Part shown: piece after piece, positions 1-7,537 of the stretch
Layout: the number at the start of each line of letters is the position of its first letter
Position numbering within the stretch: the first letter of the stretch is position 1
DNA from: Candidatus Zixiibacteriota bacterium
Lineage (GTDB): Bacteria; Zixibacteria; MSB-5A5; GN15; FEB-12
Reading direction: 5' to 3'
Assembly (NCBI GenBank): GCA_040752815.1
Contig: JBFMGC010000031.1
Coordinates: 1-33,353, forward strand
Length of the DNA stretch: 33,353 nt
Notes under the pieces: generated by a model
Told to the model about the DNA's origin: nothing
Databases searched by the model: none
What the model saw: the letters and a program-made list of their open reading frames with translations, nothing else
Translations under genes and position numbers: made by a program

Positions 1-57
1 CCCGGGGCGTTTCGGTCCCCCCCCGGCTTGCTGGTGGCCCGCCTAGGCCACAATAAA

Positions 58-86
58 GAGCGGCAGGGTTGGGAACTCTGCCGCTC
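58..86 (-). terminator. Hairpin terminator after the Asp-Thr repeat protein gene
   Basis: A 13-bp stem (58-70 with 74-86, one G-T pair) closes a 3-nt GGG loop. On the minus strand it lies just past the stop of the gene ending at 113 and is followed by a short T-rich stretch (CTTTATT). This fits a rho-independent terminator, though the T tract is imperfect. Bases 1-57 show nothing else that I recognise. Confidence 0.6.
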
Positions 87-112
87 AAGGACGTGCCATT
101 CGCTTCCGGCGG

Positions 113-826
113 CTACTCCACGGGAGTCGCGGACAGACAGATATCGATCGAGTGGCCGAACGACGGCGGCTTGCTGGTAGTGATATGTATGGTCGTGTTA
201 GGCACCAGGGTCACGTCAAGGACCAACTCCAGAGTCTCCGAAAGCCTCCAGGAGTAATCCTCGCCGTTGATATCGACAGTCAGCGTGTGAGCCGGGCGAT
301 CGCGCTCCGGCAGGGCGGCAAACTCCAGACGGTAAAGCCCCGCACTGTTGCGGAACAGCCAGACTATCTCCTGCTGCGCCGAGGACAGGCGGTCACAGAG
401 CATCGGCGGGTCCCCCGGCTCGATCACGATCACCGTGTCTACCAGCGTATCCACCAGAGTGTCCACCAGCGTGTCGAAGAGGGTATCACCCGGATTGATG
501 ATGATCACGGTGTCTATCACGGTGTCGACGAGGGTGTCAAACAAAGTGTCGCCTGGATCGACTATGATTATCGTGTCAATCACCGTGTCGATAAGAGTGT
601 CGCCGGGAAGGGTGTCGGTTAGTATGACCGTATCGACGATGATCAGGGTATCGCCTTCTACGATAATGAACGTCGTATCATACCGATAAATCGTGTCTAT
701 GTGCCCCGGCCCGGGTGACGGCGACGGCGAGATGTCGCTGGAATCCAGCGGCTGCGAGCAGTTGGACATGATCTGGAAGGAGAAGATCAGCAATCCGATT
801 ACGAACAGGAAGGCAGCTCTGTTCAT
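113..826 (-). CDS. Secreted/lipoprotein-like protein with Asp-Thr-rich tandem repeats
   Basis: The ORF opens with MNRAAFLFVIGLLIF, a hydrophobic export signal, followed by Cys in a poor lipobox (MSNC), so it may be a lipoprotein. I chose the ATG at 826 because it overlaps the upstream stop as ATGA and has a GGAGG ribosome site; the longer upstream start lacks that support. Residues about 45-140 are degenerate repeats of the type GDTLFDTLVDTVIDTV, alternating Asp-Thr with hydrophobic residues, three to four copies. The C-terminal ~95 residues are non-repetitive and look like a small beta domain. It is translationally coupled to the OmpA-like gene, so an envelope role is inferred. The family is not recognised and no function is assigned. 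Confidence 0.8.
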   Translation of the reverse strand: MNRAAFLFVIGLLIFSFQIMSNCSQPLDSSDISPSPSPGPGHIDTIYRYDTTFIIVEGDTLIIVDTVILTDTLPGDTLIDTVIDTIIIVDPGDTLFDTLVDTVIDTVIIINPGDTLFDTLVDTLVDTLVDTVIVIEPGDPPMLCDRLSSAQQEIVWLFRNSAGLYRLEFAALPERDRPAHTLTVDINGEDYSWRLSETLELVLDVTLVPNTTIHITTSKPPSFGHSIDICLSATPVE

Positions 827-1779
827 TTTCCGCCTCCAAGGCAATAGTGAACCAATATGGAAATGAGGAACTGACCGTTTTTCGACTCGGAGAAGTTGGA
901 TTCGGCAACCCGGTGTTTCGAGGGATTATATAGCGCGGTTACCGATGCAAACTCAAACGGGGTGGCGCGCAGGCCCAACAGAGGACCCTCAGACATGCTC
1001 ACGTAATCGTAGTAGCGTTGCGAGATTTCCTCGATCCGAATCCAGCCGCCGACCACGCCCACCGGCAGGTTGTCGACAGGACGATACACCGCCAGACCGG
1101 CCGCCAGGCGCCGCCAGGTATCAAGCTCGACATTCATGAAGCGGTAGCTGTTGTCCCACATCGTGTGCCCGAACATACCTTCCACGTACAGGACCCGTTT
1201 CCAGGTGATCGCGCCGGCCACAATCGGCACCGCGCCAAACGGCGTGGTGGACAGCCCGGCCCCGGCCTGCAGGCCAAAGCTCTCTATGAAGCTCGCCGGC
1301 ACTTCCCGAACTTCAGTGAAGTGCTTTTCTACCGGCGGACGGTTCTCCAGCGCTGCCACGCGGGCGCTCAAATCATTCGTTTCGGGGATGAGCCGAACGC
1401 TGGCGAAACGGTACTCGTCCCCGACTTCGTACGTTTCCTGAGACTCGATTGTGATTTGTGTCGAATCGACGCCGAAATCGTACACGAGCACATTGCGCAG
1501 AAGGTGGGCGCGACCGAGCGCCAGGCCGGGGTTCTTGGCGTCGTGATGCTCGTCGAATTCAACACCGTCGGCGCTGCCGGTGATTATCGCTCGCGCGCCG
1601 GGATGCAGACGCAGGGAGTCGGCGATCGCCTGCAGAGCTTGATGGTAGGGATGGAGGAAATCCGGTTCGATGCTTCCGCCGACTCCGAGCGGGAATCCGG
1701 AAACCACCACTTCCTGTGCCGAGCCACCGCCGACAAGCAGTGTCAGCCAACCTGCGATCAGTAGTGCTATTTTTATCAT
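823..1779 (-). CDS. OmpA-like domain followed by outer-membrane beta-barrel
   Basis: 318 residues with a clear signal peptide (MIKIALLIAGWLTLLVGGGSAQ). Residues about 35-135 resemble an OmpA/MotB-type peptidoglycan-binding domain: a helix with LQAIADSLRLHPG, then the strand AIITGSADG, then ALGRAHLLRNVLV. A short linker follows (ARVAALENRPP), then ~170 residues of alternating hydrophobic/aromatic strands with Gly turns, as in small outer-membrane barrels. The order is unusual, since classical OmpA has the barrel first. It is first in a two-gene unit with the Asp-Thr repeat protein (ATGA overlap at 823-826). Likely an envelope structural or anchoring protein; substrate unknown. Confidence 0.75.
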   Translation of the reverse strand: MIKIALLIAGWLTLLVGGGSAQEVVVSGFPLGVGGSIEPDFLHPYHQALQAIADSLRLHPGARAIITGSADGVEFDEHHDAKNPGLALGRAHLLRNVLVYDFGVDSTQITIESQETYEVGDEYRFASVRLIPETNDLSARVAALENRPPVEKHFTEVREVPASFIESFGLQAGAGLSTTPFGAVPIVAGAITWKRVLYVEGMFGHTMWDNSYRFMNVELDTWRRLAAGLAVYRPVDNLPVGVVGGWIRIEEISQRYYDYVSMSEGPLLGLRATPFEFASVTALYNPSKHRVAESNFSESKNGQFLISILVHYCLGGGK

Positions 1780-2191
1780 TTGTCAACCTGCGGTTGCCGT
1801 TTGTGGGAACGGTCCGCAAGACTGCTTGAGTGAATTGGGTGGGTACTGGCCCGCCGACAATGATCTCGGCTGTTCAACGATTCAACAAACTAAGTTGCTG
1901 TCGTCGTTTGTCAGTCACGAATTCTGTGGTCGGCTCACTTCGGGCCTGCAGTATCTTGCGTTTTTCGTTCCAAGTGAACGGCAAACTTCTTTTTTGTCCG
2001 GCGCGTTACCGGCGTAAGTGTCGGTTGGAGCCCGGGATCGACTATTTCCGGAGGGTATTAGAGCAAGAATCGTTCCGGGCCGGGGATTTTGCCCGAGTTA
2101 GGTCGGAGAGTTGGCCCGCAGAATCGCTGTCGTGCGATTTTTCTTTTCAAAAGCAAGATAGCGAGCACGCCACATTTGGAATGATAGTCGT
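1780..2191. other. Intergenic stretch without a recognised gene
   Basis: 412 bases between the OmpA-like gene start (minus strand) and the end of the DUF6265 remnant. It should contain the promoter of the envelope gene pair, but I could not single out convincing -35/-10 boxes. The ORFs crossing it read as shadows and have no recognisable protein features. Confidence 0.5.
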
Positions 2192-2554
2192 TTACCGCTT
2201 ATGGCAGATTATGACTTCCTGGGTCGGCTCGGAATCGGTGTGCGTGAACGTGACCGTGATCCGCAGAGAATCCTCCGCGAACCGCTCGTATGTAATTCCG
2301 CCGAATTCTACTTTGCGATAGGCGGCTGCCCGGAACGGAAAGGAGAAAACCTCGCCTTTCTCCTCCCAGCCGGTCAGATCAGCGTTGAAATGCTTGAGGC
2401 GCAACTGAGGTCCAGTCGAATCAGGAACGATGGTCATCAATTCGTAGAATTGCACCGCGTCATTGACCGCCAGCTTGAACGTGCCGACCATGGTTCCCCC
2501 CGACACAGGCGCCCAGATTTCCTCGCACACGCCGCCGAACGCTTCGCCCTCCGG
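2192..2554 (-). pseudogene. DUF6265-family gene, 5' end removed by IS insertion
   Basis: From the codons for EGEAFGGVCEEIW onward the minus strand encodes a typical DUF6265 body (SGGTMVGTFKL, FYEL, LRLKHFNADLTGWEEK, FGGITYER), a small protein of unknown function. The apparent start (MPKSSISKQS...) is translated from the end of the insertion sequence, and the reading is native only up to about 2554. The DNA right of the element (3753 onward) reads weakly like a missing N-terminus (residues such as LSESDILTLAN) but with a stop and frame problem, so the 5' part has probably decayed. Interrupted, hence called a pseudogene; a hybrid short product started inside the IS cannot be excluded. Confidence 0.75.
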
Positions 2555-2622
2555 TAAGCTCCCCCATAAGGTAGACTGTTTTGAGATAGAGCTTTTTGGC
2601 ATATTGAAGCCAGGAGGTATCT

Positions 2623-2889
2623 ATGAAGCGGTCGCAGTACAGCGAGAGCCAGATTGTCGGGATCTTAAAAGAAGCGGACAGCGGCGTCACGGTGAAGGAG
2701 ATCTGCCGGAAATTCGGGATCAGCGATGCCACATACTACAAGTGGAAATCGAAATACGGCGGACTGGAAGTGTCGGACGTTCGGCGGATGCGGGAGCTGG
2801 AGGCGGAGAACGCCAAGCTGAAGCGGATGTATGCGGACATCTGTCTTGAAAATCAGGGGCTGAAGGATCTGTTGTCAAAAAAGCTCTGA
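2623..2889 (+). CDS. IS3-family transposase OrfA (HTH protein)
   Basis: 88 residues. The N-terminus is the transposase-8 helix-turn-helix (MKRSQYSESQIVGILKEA ... EICRKFGISDATYYKWK) that binds the IS ends. Residues about 52-80 form a leucine-zipper-like coiled coil (RELEAENAKLKRM) used for OrfA/OrfAB oligomerisation. An AGGAGG-type ribosome site precedes the ATG. Near the 3' end the sequence A-AAA-AAG (2877-2883) is in the correct phase for -1 slippage into the orfB frame, which stays open from there, so OrfAB is expected as the active transposase. Intact; no stop or frame damage seen. Confidence 0.92.
   Translation: MKRSQYSESQIVGILKEADSGVTVKEICRKFGISDATYYKWKSKYGGLEVSDVRRMRELEAENAKLKRMYADICLENQGLKDLLSKKL
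2877..2883 (+). promoter_or_regulatory. A6G slippery heptamer for -1 frameshift (orfA to orfB)
   Basis: A AAA AAG lies in frame six bases before the orfA stop. A -1 shift continues as K-A-L-R-P-S-E-R-R-E-A directly into OrfB with no stop. Programmed -1 frameshifting at this heptamer is the known way IS3-family elements make the OrfAB transposase. Confidence 0.8.
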
Positions 2890-2912
2890 GGCCATCAGAG
2901 CGTCGGGAAGCG

Positions 2913-3740
2913 GTGGCGTATCTGGTGGCCGAACACGAGGTGTCGATTGGTCGGTCGTGTGCCGCAGTCGGGATGTCCCGAGCGGCCTGGTACAAGCCAC
3001 CGCAAGACCGTTTGGAGCGGGACAAGGAAGTGATCGAGGCGTTGACACGGGTCACCGACGAAAACCGTCGCTGGGGATTCTGGCTGAGTTATGACCGGTT
3101 ACGCTTTGAAGGCTACGGCTGGAATCACAAGCGGGTGTATCGGGTGTACTGCGAACTGGGGCTGAAGCATCGGCGGCGGACCAAGAAGCGCCTGCCGGCT
3201 CGGGACCGCCAGCCGTTGGATACGCCGTCGGTACCCAATGCGGTCTGGGCGCTGGACTTCATGAGCGACGCGCTCTATGTGGGACGTCGCTTCCGGACAT
3301 TGAATGTGCTGGATGAAGGAGTACGAGAAGCATTGACGATTGAGATCGATACCTCGCTACCCGGTGAACGGGTCATCCGAGTCTTGGAGCGGCTGTCGAC
3401 CTGGCGGGGGCTGCCACAGGCGATTCGTTGTGACAACGGCCCGGAACTGACCTCCCAGGTCTTTGTGGACTGGTGCCAGCGCATGAATATTGCTATCCGA
3501 TACATCCAACCGGGCAAACCTAACCAGAATGCCTTCATCGAACGATTCAATCGAACCTATCGCGAGGAGGTGCTGAACAGCTACTTGTTTGAGGATTTGG
3601 ATCAAGTGCGGGAGATCACGTACGACTGGCTGATCACCTACAACGAGCAACGTCCCCATGACGCCCTGGGTGGCCTGCCGCCAACGGTCTTCCGTGAACA
3701 ACAAACCGCCAAAAACTCTACTTATGAATTGTCTACTTGA
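2913..3740 (+). CDS. IS3-family transposase OrfB (DDE catalytic subunit)
   Basis: 275 residues from the first ATG, though the natural product is probably the OrfAB fusion. An HTH_21-like segment (residues about 30-90, with NRRWGFWLSYDRLRFEG) precedes the rve integrase core. The catalytic triad is visible: D115 (VWALDFMSD), D174 (IRCDNGPE) and E210 (NAFIERFNRTYREEVL), with 35 residues between the second Asp and the Glu, i.e. DD(35)E. The C-terminal YNEQRPHDALGGLPP is the usual IS3 ending. No disruption seen, so the element may still be mobile. Confidence 0.93.
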   Translation: MAYLVAEHEVSIGRSCAAVGMSRAAWYKPPQDRLERDKEVIEALTRVTDENRRWGFWLSYDRLRFEGYGWNHKRVYRVYCELGLKHRRRTKKRLPARDRQPLDTPSVPNAVWALDFMSDALYVGRRFRTLNVLDEGVREALTIEIDTSLPGERVIRVLERLSTWRGLPQAIRCDNGPELTSQVFVDWCQRMNIAIRYIQPGKPNQNAFIERFNRTYREEVLNSYLFEDLDQVREITYDWLITYNEQRPHDALGGLPPTVFREQQTAKNSTYELST

Positions 3741-3923
3741 CAGGGAAGCTTACGGAATCAGTTGGCCAGCGTCAATATATCGCTTTCGGACAAACTGAGA
3801 CATACGTGGAATCGCAAGTGAAGGAGGGTTCGTGGTAGGAAGAAAAGTAGGTAGCACGAAACAGGCCAGAAAGGGCCAGGCCGGAATCGCTGCCTACTAT
3901 GGGAGACACTCAAATAGGGCCGG

Positions 3924-4118
3924 CTAACCTATAGTACAGCTCATATCAACGCCGCAGCACATGGGGGATTTAATCTTGCCGTGGCCGTTTGGGCACTCGG
4001 AAATTTGCACCTGCCGACCGTCATCCAGTTTCAGAACGCCGTTGACAAGGGGGGCGTTGCACTTGGCACAGGTGGCGTTGACCGCCATACCGCATGTCCT
4101 GCATTCATAAGTAGCCAT
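3924..4118 (-). CDS. Small zinc-ribbon protein
   Basis: 64 residues starting MATYECRTCG. The ATG at 4118 was chosen over an upstream start because it has GGAG at a good distance (gaaggagttcaaATG). Cysteines fall in pairs: CRTC (7/10), CAKC and CPNGHGK in the middle, and a C-terminal SPMCCGVDM. These fit one or two structural Zn (or Fe) sites; the SPMCCG ending recurs in small rubredoxin/zinc-ribbon-like proteins. Soluble and cytoplasmic as far as visible. Role unknown; redox or metal handling is only a guess. It stands alone between the IS and a repeat-containing gap. Confidence 0.75.
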   Translation of the reverse strand: MATYECRTCGMAVNATCAKCNAPLVNGVLKLDDGRQVQISECPNGHGKIKSPMCCGVDMSCTIG

Positions 4119-4262
4119 TTGAACTCCTTCGTGCGCACTCGCTCCCAGCGTGACTTGTGGGAGGCCACATAGTTCAGGTCCAATACTCTCTGGAGTCAAA
4201 CCGGGATAAGTCCCCGCAGGTTCCGGAGGGGTCGATTATGGACATTAAGAAGTTCCGTAGAT

Positions 4263-4312
4263 CAGGACCCTTGCGGTCCTGACACCTATGCGTCAGGAGG
4301 ACGAACCTCCTG
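4263..4312. repeat. Pair of small hairpin repeats
   Basis: Two perfect 7-bp stems with 5-nt loops lie back to back: CAGGACC-CTTGC-GGTCCTG (4263-4281) and CAGGAGG-ACGAA-CCTCCTG (4294-4312). They sit between the zinc-ribbon gene and the tRNA fragment. They could be part of a dispersed palindrome family or act as terminators; neither has a clear T tract. Confidence 0.55.
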
Positions 4313-4341
4313 GCCTACAAGTGGCGGCAGGTCACATAGGA

Positions 4342-4382
4342 CCAACAAAAAATCGCCATCAGGGACTCGAACCCCGAACCCG
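4342..4382 (-). repeat. Displaced tRNA-Lys 3'-end fragment (att-like direct repeat, left copy)
   Basis: This stretch repeats 6048-6090 almost exactly, including CCAACA + poly-A, the acceptor 3' strand (GCCAT), and the whole T-arm (core of 23 identical bases from CGCCATCAGGG). It lacks any matching 5' tRNA half: the next ~60 bases do not fold into D- and anticodon arms. The minus-strand tRNA 3' end faces this copy, the arrangement left by an element integrating at a tRNA 3' end. A decayed second tRNA-Lys gene is the alternative. Confidence 0.65.
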
Positions 4383-4421
4383 GGTGGTTCCGAGCGGCAG
4401 TTCACCGGACTATAATCTTAC

Positions 4422-5855
4422 CTAGTAAGCTTTGTCTTTCAGTAACCTTCCTTTTAGGATGTTTCTGCCAAGTATGAAGCAGTAGAAGCTTGCCGGCTTA
4501 AACTCTAACTTGACATTGTCAAGTGTTTTTGAACCGCTGCGGCTCACTGTGGTTACAGCCGCTCGTTTAAGGTTGTGTTGGTGACAGAATGCTACGAGGT
4601 TTCCTAACTCAGAGGGCTTGTCCAAGAAGCGATCTGACCACTTAACCTCCACAGCCCATAGTGGGTCCTGTGTTTCTCGGTTGAGACTCACTATGTCCAC
4701 CTCCCCCTTGTTCCAGCGCGCGTAGTATAACGGAGCCGTTGGTGAGTGGAACCACTGCGAGAAGATTGCAGTCTCCACCAAAGAACCCATGAATTTGTCG
4801 TCAGACGTGATAGGCGTAAACAACGCCGTCCTAATTGAGGGGTTCGTCAAGTACACTTTAAAGAAGTTCTTCCTTCTGAATCTCTTGGCGCTTTTGTCGA
4901 CCCTGTGAACGACTCTTATCAGAAACGCCGCCTCTAGGTACTCGATGTACTTCTTGATCGTGTTTTTCGCCACACCGGAGTTTTTCGAAAGCTCGTTCAA
5001 CGATATCTCATTTGCAGTATTGAAAGCTAGAGTGGTGAATAGGGAATTCAACTCCTGAATGTCTTGAACCCCGTAGAGGCTTGGCAGGTCCCGAAGAAGC
5101 ACTTTGTCGATGATGTCGCTCTTGATGAATCGGCTCGGGTCTTTTTGTATTTCCTTAGACAAAATCACTTCGGGATAACCACCATAGTTGATGTAGTCGA
5201 CGAAGAGGCCGTTTAGCCTTTGCACATCCCGATCGGCGAGCTTGTCCATCTTGTTCCCCTGCAGTCGTGAAACAAGTTGATCCTCGCTCAGGAGAAGCAG
5301 AAATTCGTAAAAGGTTAACGGTGGCAACAAGAAATCCGTAAACCTACCGGCGCCAGATTCGGTGCTTTTCAAGCGAAGAGCCGCAGCTGCAGAACCAGAT
5401 GCTAAGAATCGAATGTTCGGATGAGTGTCTACAAGGATCTTTAGGTAGCGTTCCCAGTCTTTCATATACTGAATCTCGTCCAGGAACACAAAGCACTCTT
5501 CATTGTGGGTGTCAACCCCAGCAGTCTGAGAGTAGATTTCCAGAAGTTCGTCCACGCTGAGTTCGTTGTAGAGCGGATGATCCACGGAAATGTAGCAGAT
5601 TCGCGCTGGACCAATGGAGGTTCTTAGCAGCCATTGTATGGCGTGGTGGATCATGACCGTCTTACCTACTCTACGTGGCCCCAGCAAGACCACCGCTCGA
5701 TTCACAGTGCTTTCGGTCAAGAGCGGGTACATCAGATCCAAGTAGGGACGCGGAGTCATGGTCGCCATAACGTCTGGGATTCCTGTCGCCTTCTCCCACC
5801 ACGGGTTCTCGCTTCTGAGACGCATTGCAACCTGTTGACTTGAAATCCTTTGCAT
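4422..5855 (-). CDS. AAA_14/DUF4143 family ATPase
   Basis: 477 residues from the ATG at 5855, chosen over a GTG four codons upstream because GAGG sits 6 nt before it. The N-terminal AAA domain shows Walker A (LGPRRVGKTVMIHH, ~residue 60) and Walker B (CFVFLDEIQYM, ~125). The middle has a winged-helix-like segment (NEISLNELSKNSGVAKNTIKKYIEYLEAAFLI). The C-terminal DUF4143 part contains a nuclease-like strand pair (GEVDIVSL ... LWAVEVKWSD). Family members are common, patchily distributed and often horizontally acquired; their biochemical role is unsettled. It looks richer in A/T than its neighbours and lies alone between two tRNA-Lys 3'-end repeats, suggesting a single-gene insertion. Confidence 0.88.
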   Translation of the reverse strand: MQRISSQQVAMRLRSENPWWEKATGIPDVMATMTPRPYLDLMYPLLTESTVNRAVVLLGPRRVGKTVMIHHAIQWLLRTSIGPARICYISVDHPLYNELSVDELLEIYSQTAGVDTHNEECFVFLDEIQYMKDWERYLKILVDTHPNIRFLASGSAAAALRLKSTESGAGRFTDFLLPPLTFYEFLLLLSEDQLVSRLQGNKMDKLADRDVQRLNGLFVDYINYGGYPEVILSKEIQKDPSRFIKSDIIDKVLLRDLPSLYGVQDIQELNSLFTTLAFNTANEISLNELSKNSGVAKNTIKKYIEYLEAAFLIRVVHRVDKSAKRFRRKNFFKVYLTNPSIRTALFTPITSDDKFMGSLVETAIFSQWFHSPTAPLYYARWNKGEVDIVSLNRETQDPLWAVEVKWSDRFLDKPSELGNLVAFCHQHNLKRAAVTTVSRSGSKTLDNVKLEFKPASFYCFILGRNILKGRLLKDKAY

Positions 5856-5881
5856 GTCTAACCTCACTTACGATCACCGTT

Positions 5882-5916
5882 CTGATCTTATTTGATCTAT
5901 CGACATATAAGATCAG
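5882..5916 (-). promoter_or_regulatory. Inverted-repeat operator candidate upstream of the ATPase
   Basis: Perfect 10-bp arms CTGATCTTAT (5882-5891) and ATAAGATCAG (5907-5916) are separated by 15 nt, 27-61 nt upstream of the ATPase ATG, in a markedly AT-rich promoter region. Further AAGAT half-sites continue to about 5930. Position and symmetry suggest a repressor or autoregulator site; no binding protein is evident nearby. Confidence 0.5.
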
Positions 5917-6059
5917 CATCTTAATCTTAAATAATAAGCGGTTAACGGTGGGGAGTCAAGAGCAAGCTTCGAAAAGGGGGTGGTGCCATCTCACGAGCTC
6001 TACTGTCTGGTGACAGAGAAGAGTATGACAACCCATTGAGCGATCCCCCAACAAAAAAA

Positions 6060-6132
<73 letters not shown>

Positions 6133-6160
6133 ATTTTAGGCATGACCCCAGCGATAGATT

Positions 6161-6232
6161 TGAGGGTGGATGGGATCGAACCATCGGCCCGCTGCTTAAA
6201 AGGCAGCTGCTCTACCACTGAGCTACACCCCC
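6161..6232 (-). tRNA. tRNA-Lys (anticodon TTT)
   Basis: 72 nt, acceptor GGGGGTG/CACCCTC (one G-U), discriminator A. D-loop AGTGGTAGAGC, anticodon stem GCTGC/GCAGC with loop CTTTTAA giving TTT, T-arm GATGG-TTCGATC-CCATC. No encoded CCA. It lies 28 nt upstream of the CTT tRNA, so the two lysine isoacceptors are probably co-transcribed. Confidence 0.95.
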
Positions 6233-6312
6233 GTCAATCTATCCCTGATACGGGCCAAATTTTCAGGGGCATATATATTATTCACGGGTCGACCGATGTC
6301 AACCCATTTTCG

Positions 6313-6969
6313 CTAATCGGTCCCTTTGATGGGGCCGATCGGCTGACCCAGGCTATCCAGCCCCATGGCCGCCAGGCTGTCCGCCTGAATCCGATGGAGA
6401 CTGTCCTGGACCCGACGCATCCACTCCAGCCGAGCGGCGGTGGAGTCCTGGAACCGGGTTACTTCCGTCTCCGGAATCTCCTTAATCTTGATGACCTCAT
6501 AGATCATGTTCTGGCCAAACCAGGGATGCCCTTCGGGGAAACCCAGCTTGCCCGGCACGAACACGCGACGGCTGCCGCCGAATCTCATGCCGACTATGCC
6601 GTCGCTGAGTCCCGGAAGCGGGTGTACACCGACTTTTGCCTTATAGGCCATCCCGGGGCGTCCCACCGAGGTCCCCACCCCGGACAGCTTGTCGAGTCCG
6701 CTCCCGCCAGCCATCCAGCAGTTGTAATCGAATTCGACAAACATCCCATCCGCGATCTCCCGGCCGTCGCCGACTGCCATTTCCTGAAAGCGCACGCCCG
6801 ACGGCTTCAGCTGAATGGCGGCCGTGTCGCCGGCGCCGGCCATTTCCACCGGCTGTATCTGAGTCACACCCTGCCCCTGATCCTGGGTCGACGGTTCAGT
6901 CTTGTCGGAGCTGCACCCGAGCGCCAGCAGGCTAACCAGGGTGAAAGTCGCGGTCGCGAGACGTAACAT
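6313..6969 (-). CDS. FKBP-type peptidyl-prolyl isomerase lipoprotein, divergent
   Basis: 218 residues. Signal peptide with lipobox LALGC, so a lipid-anchored envelope protein. Residues about 55-165 form an FKBP domain (SGVRFQEMAVGDG, FVEFDY, LPGLSDGIVGMRFGGSRRVFVP, LGFPEGHPWFGQNMIYEVIKI). The first strands and flap differ from the consensus, including VEFDYNCWMAGG, so catalysis is less certain than in the upstream paralogue. A C-terminal helical tail (~50 residues) follows. AAGGAG precedes the ATG, 9 nt after the previous gene's stop, so the two FKBPs form a pair. Likely assists folding of exported proteins. Confidence 0.85.
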   Translation of the reverse strand: MLRLATATFTLVSLLALGCSSDKTEPSTQDQGQGVTQIQPVEMAGAGDTAAIQLKPSGVRFQEMAVGDGREIADGMFVEFDYNCWMAGGSGLDKLSGVGTSVGRPGMAYKAKVGVHPLPGLSDGIVGMRFGGSRRVFVPGKLGFPEGHPWFGQNMIYEVIKIKEIPETEVTRFQDSTAARLEWMRRVQDSLHRIQADSLAAMGLDSLGQPIGPIKGTD

Positions 6970-6978
6970 CGTGGCTCC

Positions 6979-7482
6979 TTACTTTACCGCCTTGATAAAG
7001 TCGATCTCGAAAATCAGGTTGGTTTTCGCGGGGATCGGACCGCCGCCGGCCTCGCCGTAGCCGAGCGCCCATGGGATATAAAGCCGTCTCGTCCCGCCTT
7101 CCTTCATGCCGACCATCCCGTCCGACCAGCCCTGAATCAGGTTCTGGCCCAGGGTACAGGTGAACGAGCGGTTGGCGTCTTTGGAGCTCTGAAACCGCTG
7201 GACTTTCTGAAGCCCGGTGCTGTCCGAAAACCAGAGAGTGTAATGGCATTCCACCCGCGTGCCGAGAGCGGCTTCCGCTCCCGTGCCCACTACCAGATCC
7301 TGATAGCGTACACCCGACGTTTTTGATAGAATCTCCGGCTCCACCGGCTGCACTTTTTCCATAGCTGTCTCCGTTTTCGGTTGGGCCGTCGCCGTGTCTT
7401 TCTCGGCTTCGCCCGACTCTGATTTACATCCGACCGCGGTCACCAGCGCCAGCGAAAACGCCAGGGCAATAGTTTTGGTCAT
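6979..7482 (-). CDS. FKBP-type peptidyl-prolyl isomerase lipoprotein
   Basis: 167 residues from the ATG at 7482, preferred over 7500 because GAGGAG lies just upstream and the signal peptide (MTKTIALAFSLALVTAVGC, lipobox TAVGC) then starts correctly. The FKBP fold is clear: SGVRYQDLVVGTG, ECHYTLWF, TCTLGQNLIQGWSDGMVGMKEGG, RRLYIP, LGYGEAGGGPIPAKTNLIFEIDFIKA. The G-W-x-x-G-M-x-G-M-x-x-G-G core and the YG...IP-x-N-x-L-x-F strand match active FKBPs. Predicted periplasmic proline isomerase/chaperone, encoded directly before a divergent paralogue and after purA. Confidence 0.92.
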   Translation of the reverse strand: MTKTIALAFSLALVTAVGCKSESGEAEKDTATAQPKTETAMEKVQPVEPEILSKTSGVRYQDLVVGTGAEAALGTRVECHYTLWFSDSTGLQKVQRFQSSKDANRSFTCTLGQNLIQGWSDGMVGMKEGGTRRLYIPWALGYGEAGGGPIPAKTNLIFEIDFIKAVK

Positions 7483-7537
7483 CTTATGTGCTCCTCTCAT
7501 GTAAGAAACTGATTGTATGTTCTGAACTGTTTCTTGG

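Larger units (their letters stand above)
2555..3752 (+). mobile_element. IS3-family insertion sequence, complete, 1198 bp
   Basis: Both ends start with TAAGCT and continue as imperfect inverted repeats: TAAGCT-10 nt-GTAGAC-10 nt-TAGAG at the left, and the same pattern reversed at the right end (3710-3752). A CGG at 2552-2554 is repeated at 3753-3755, a plausible 3-bp target duplication. The element carries orfA and orfB with a canonical frameshift site, as in the IS3 family. It interrupts the DUF6265 gene. The exact tips are inferred, since many IS3 members end in TG/CA. If the tips were further inside, TGTCAAGTAGAC would be the right tip. Confidence 0.85.

Noticed and set aside
420-610. Repetitive DNA considered as a CRISPR or satellite array
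   Set aside because: The periodicity is explained by protein repeats (Asp-Thr-Leu/Val units); units are degenerate and have no spacers.
4383-4415. Bases after the tRNA fragment considered as the rest of a tRNA gene
   Set aside because: They do not form D or anticodon arms consistent with the acceptor/T-arm fragment.
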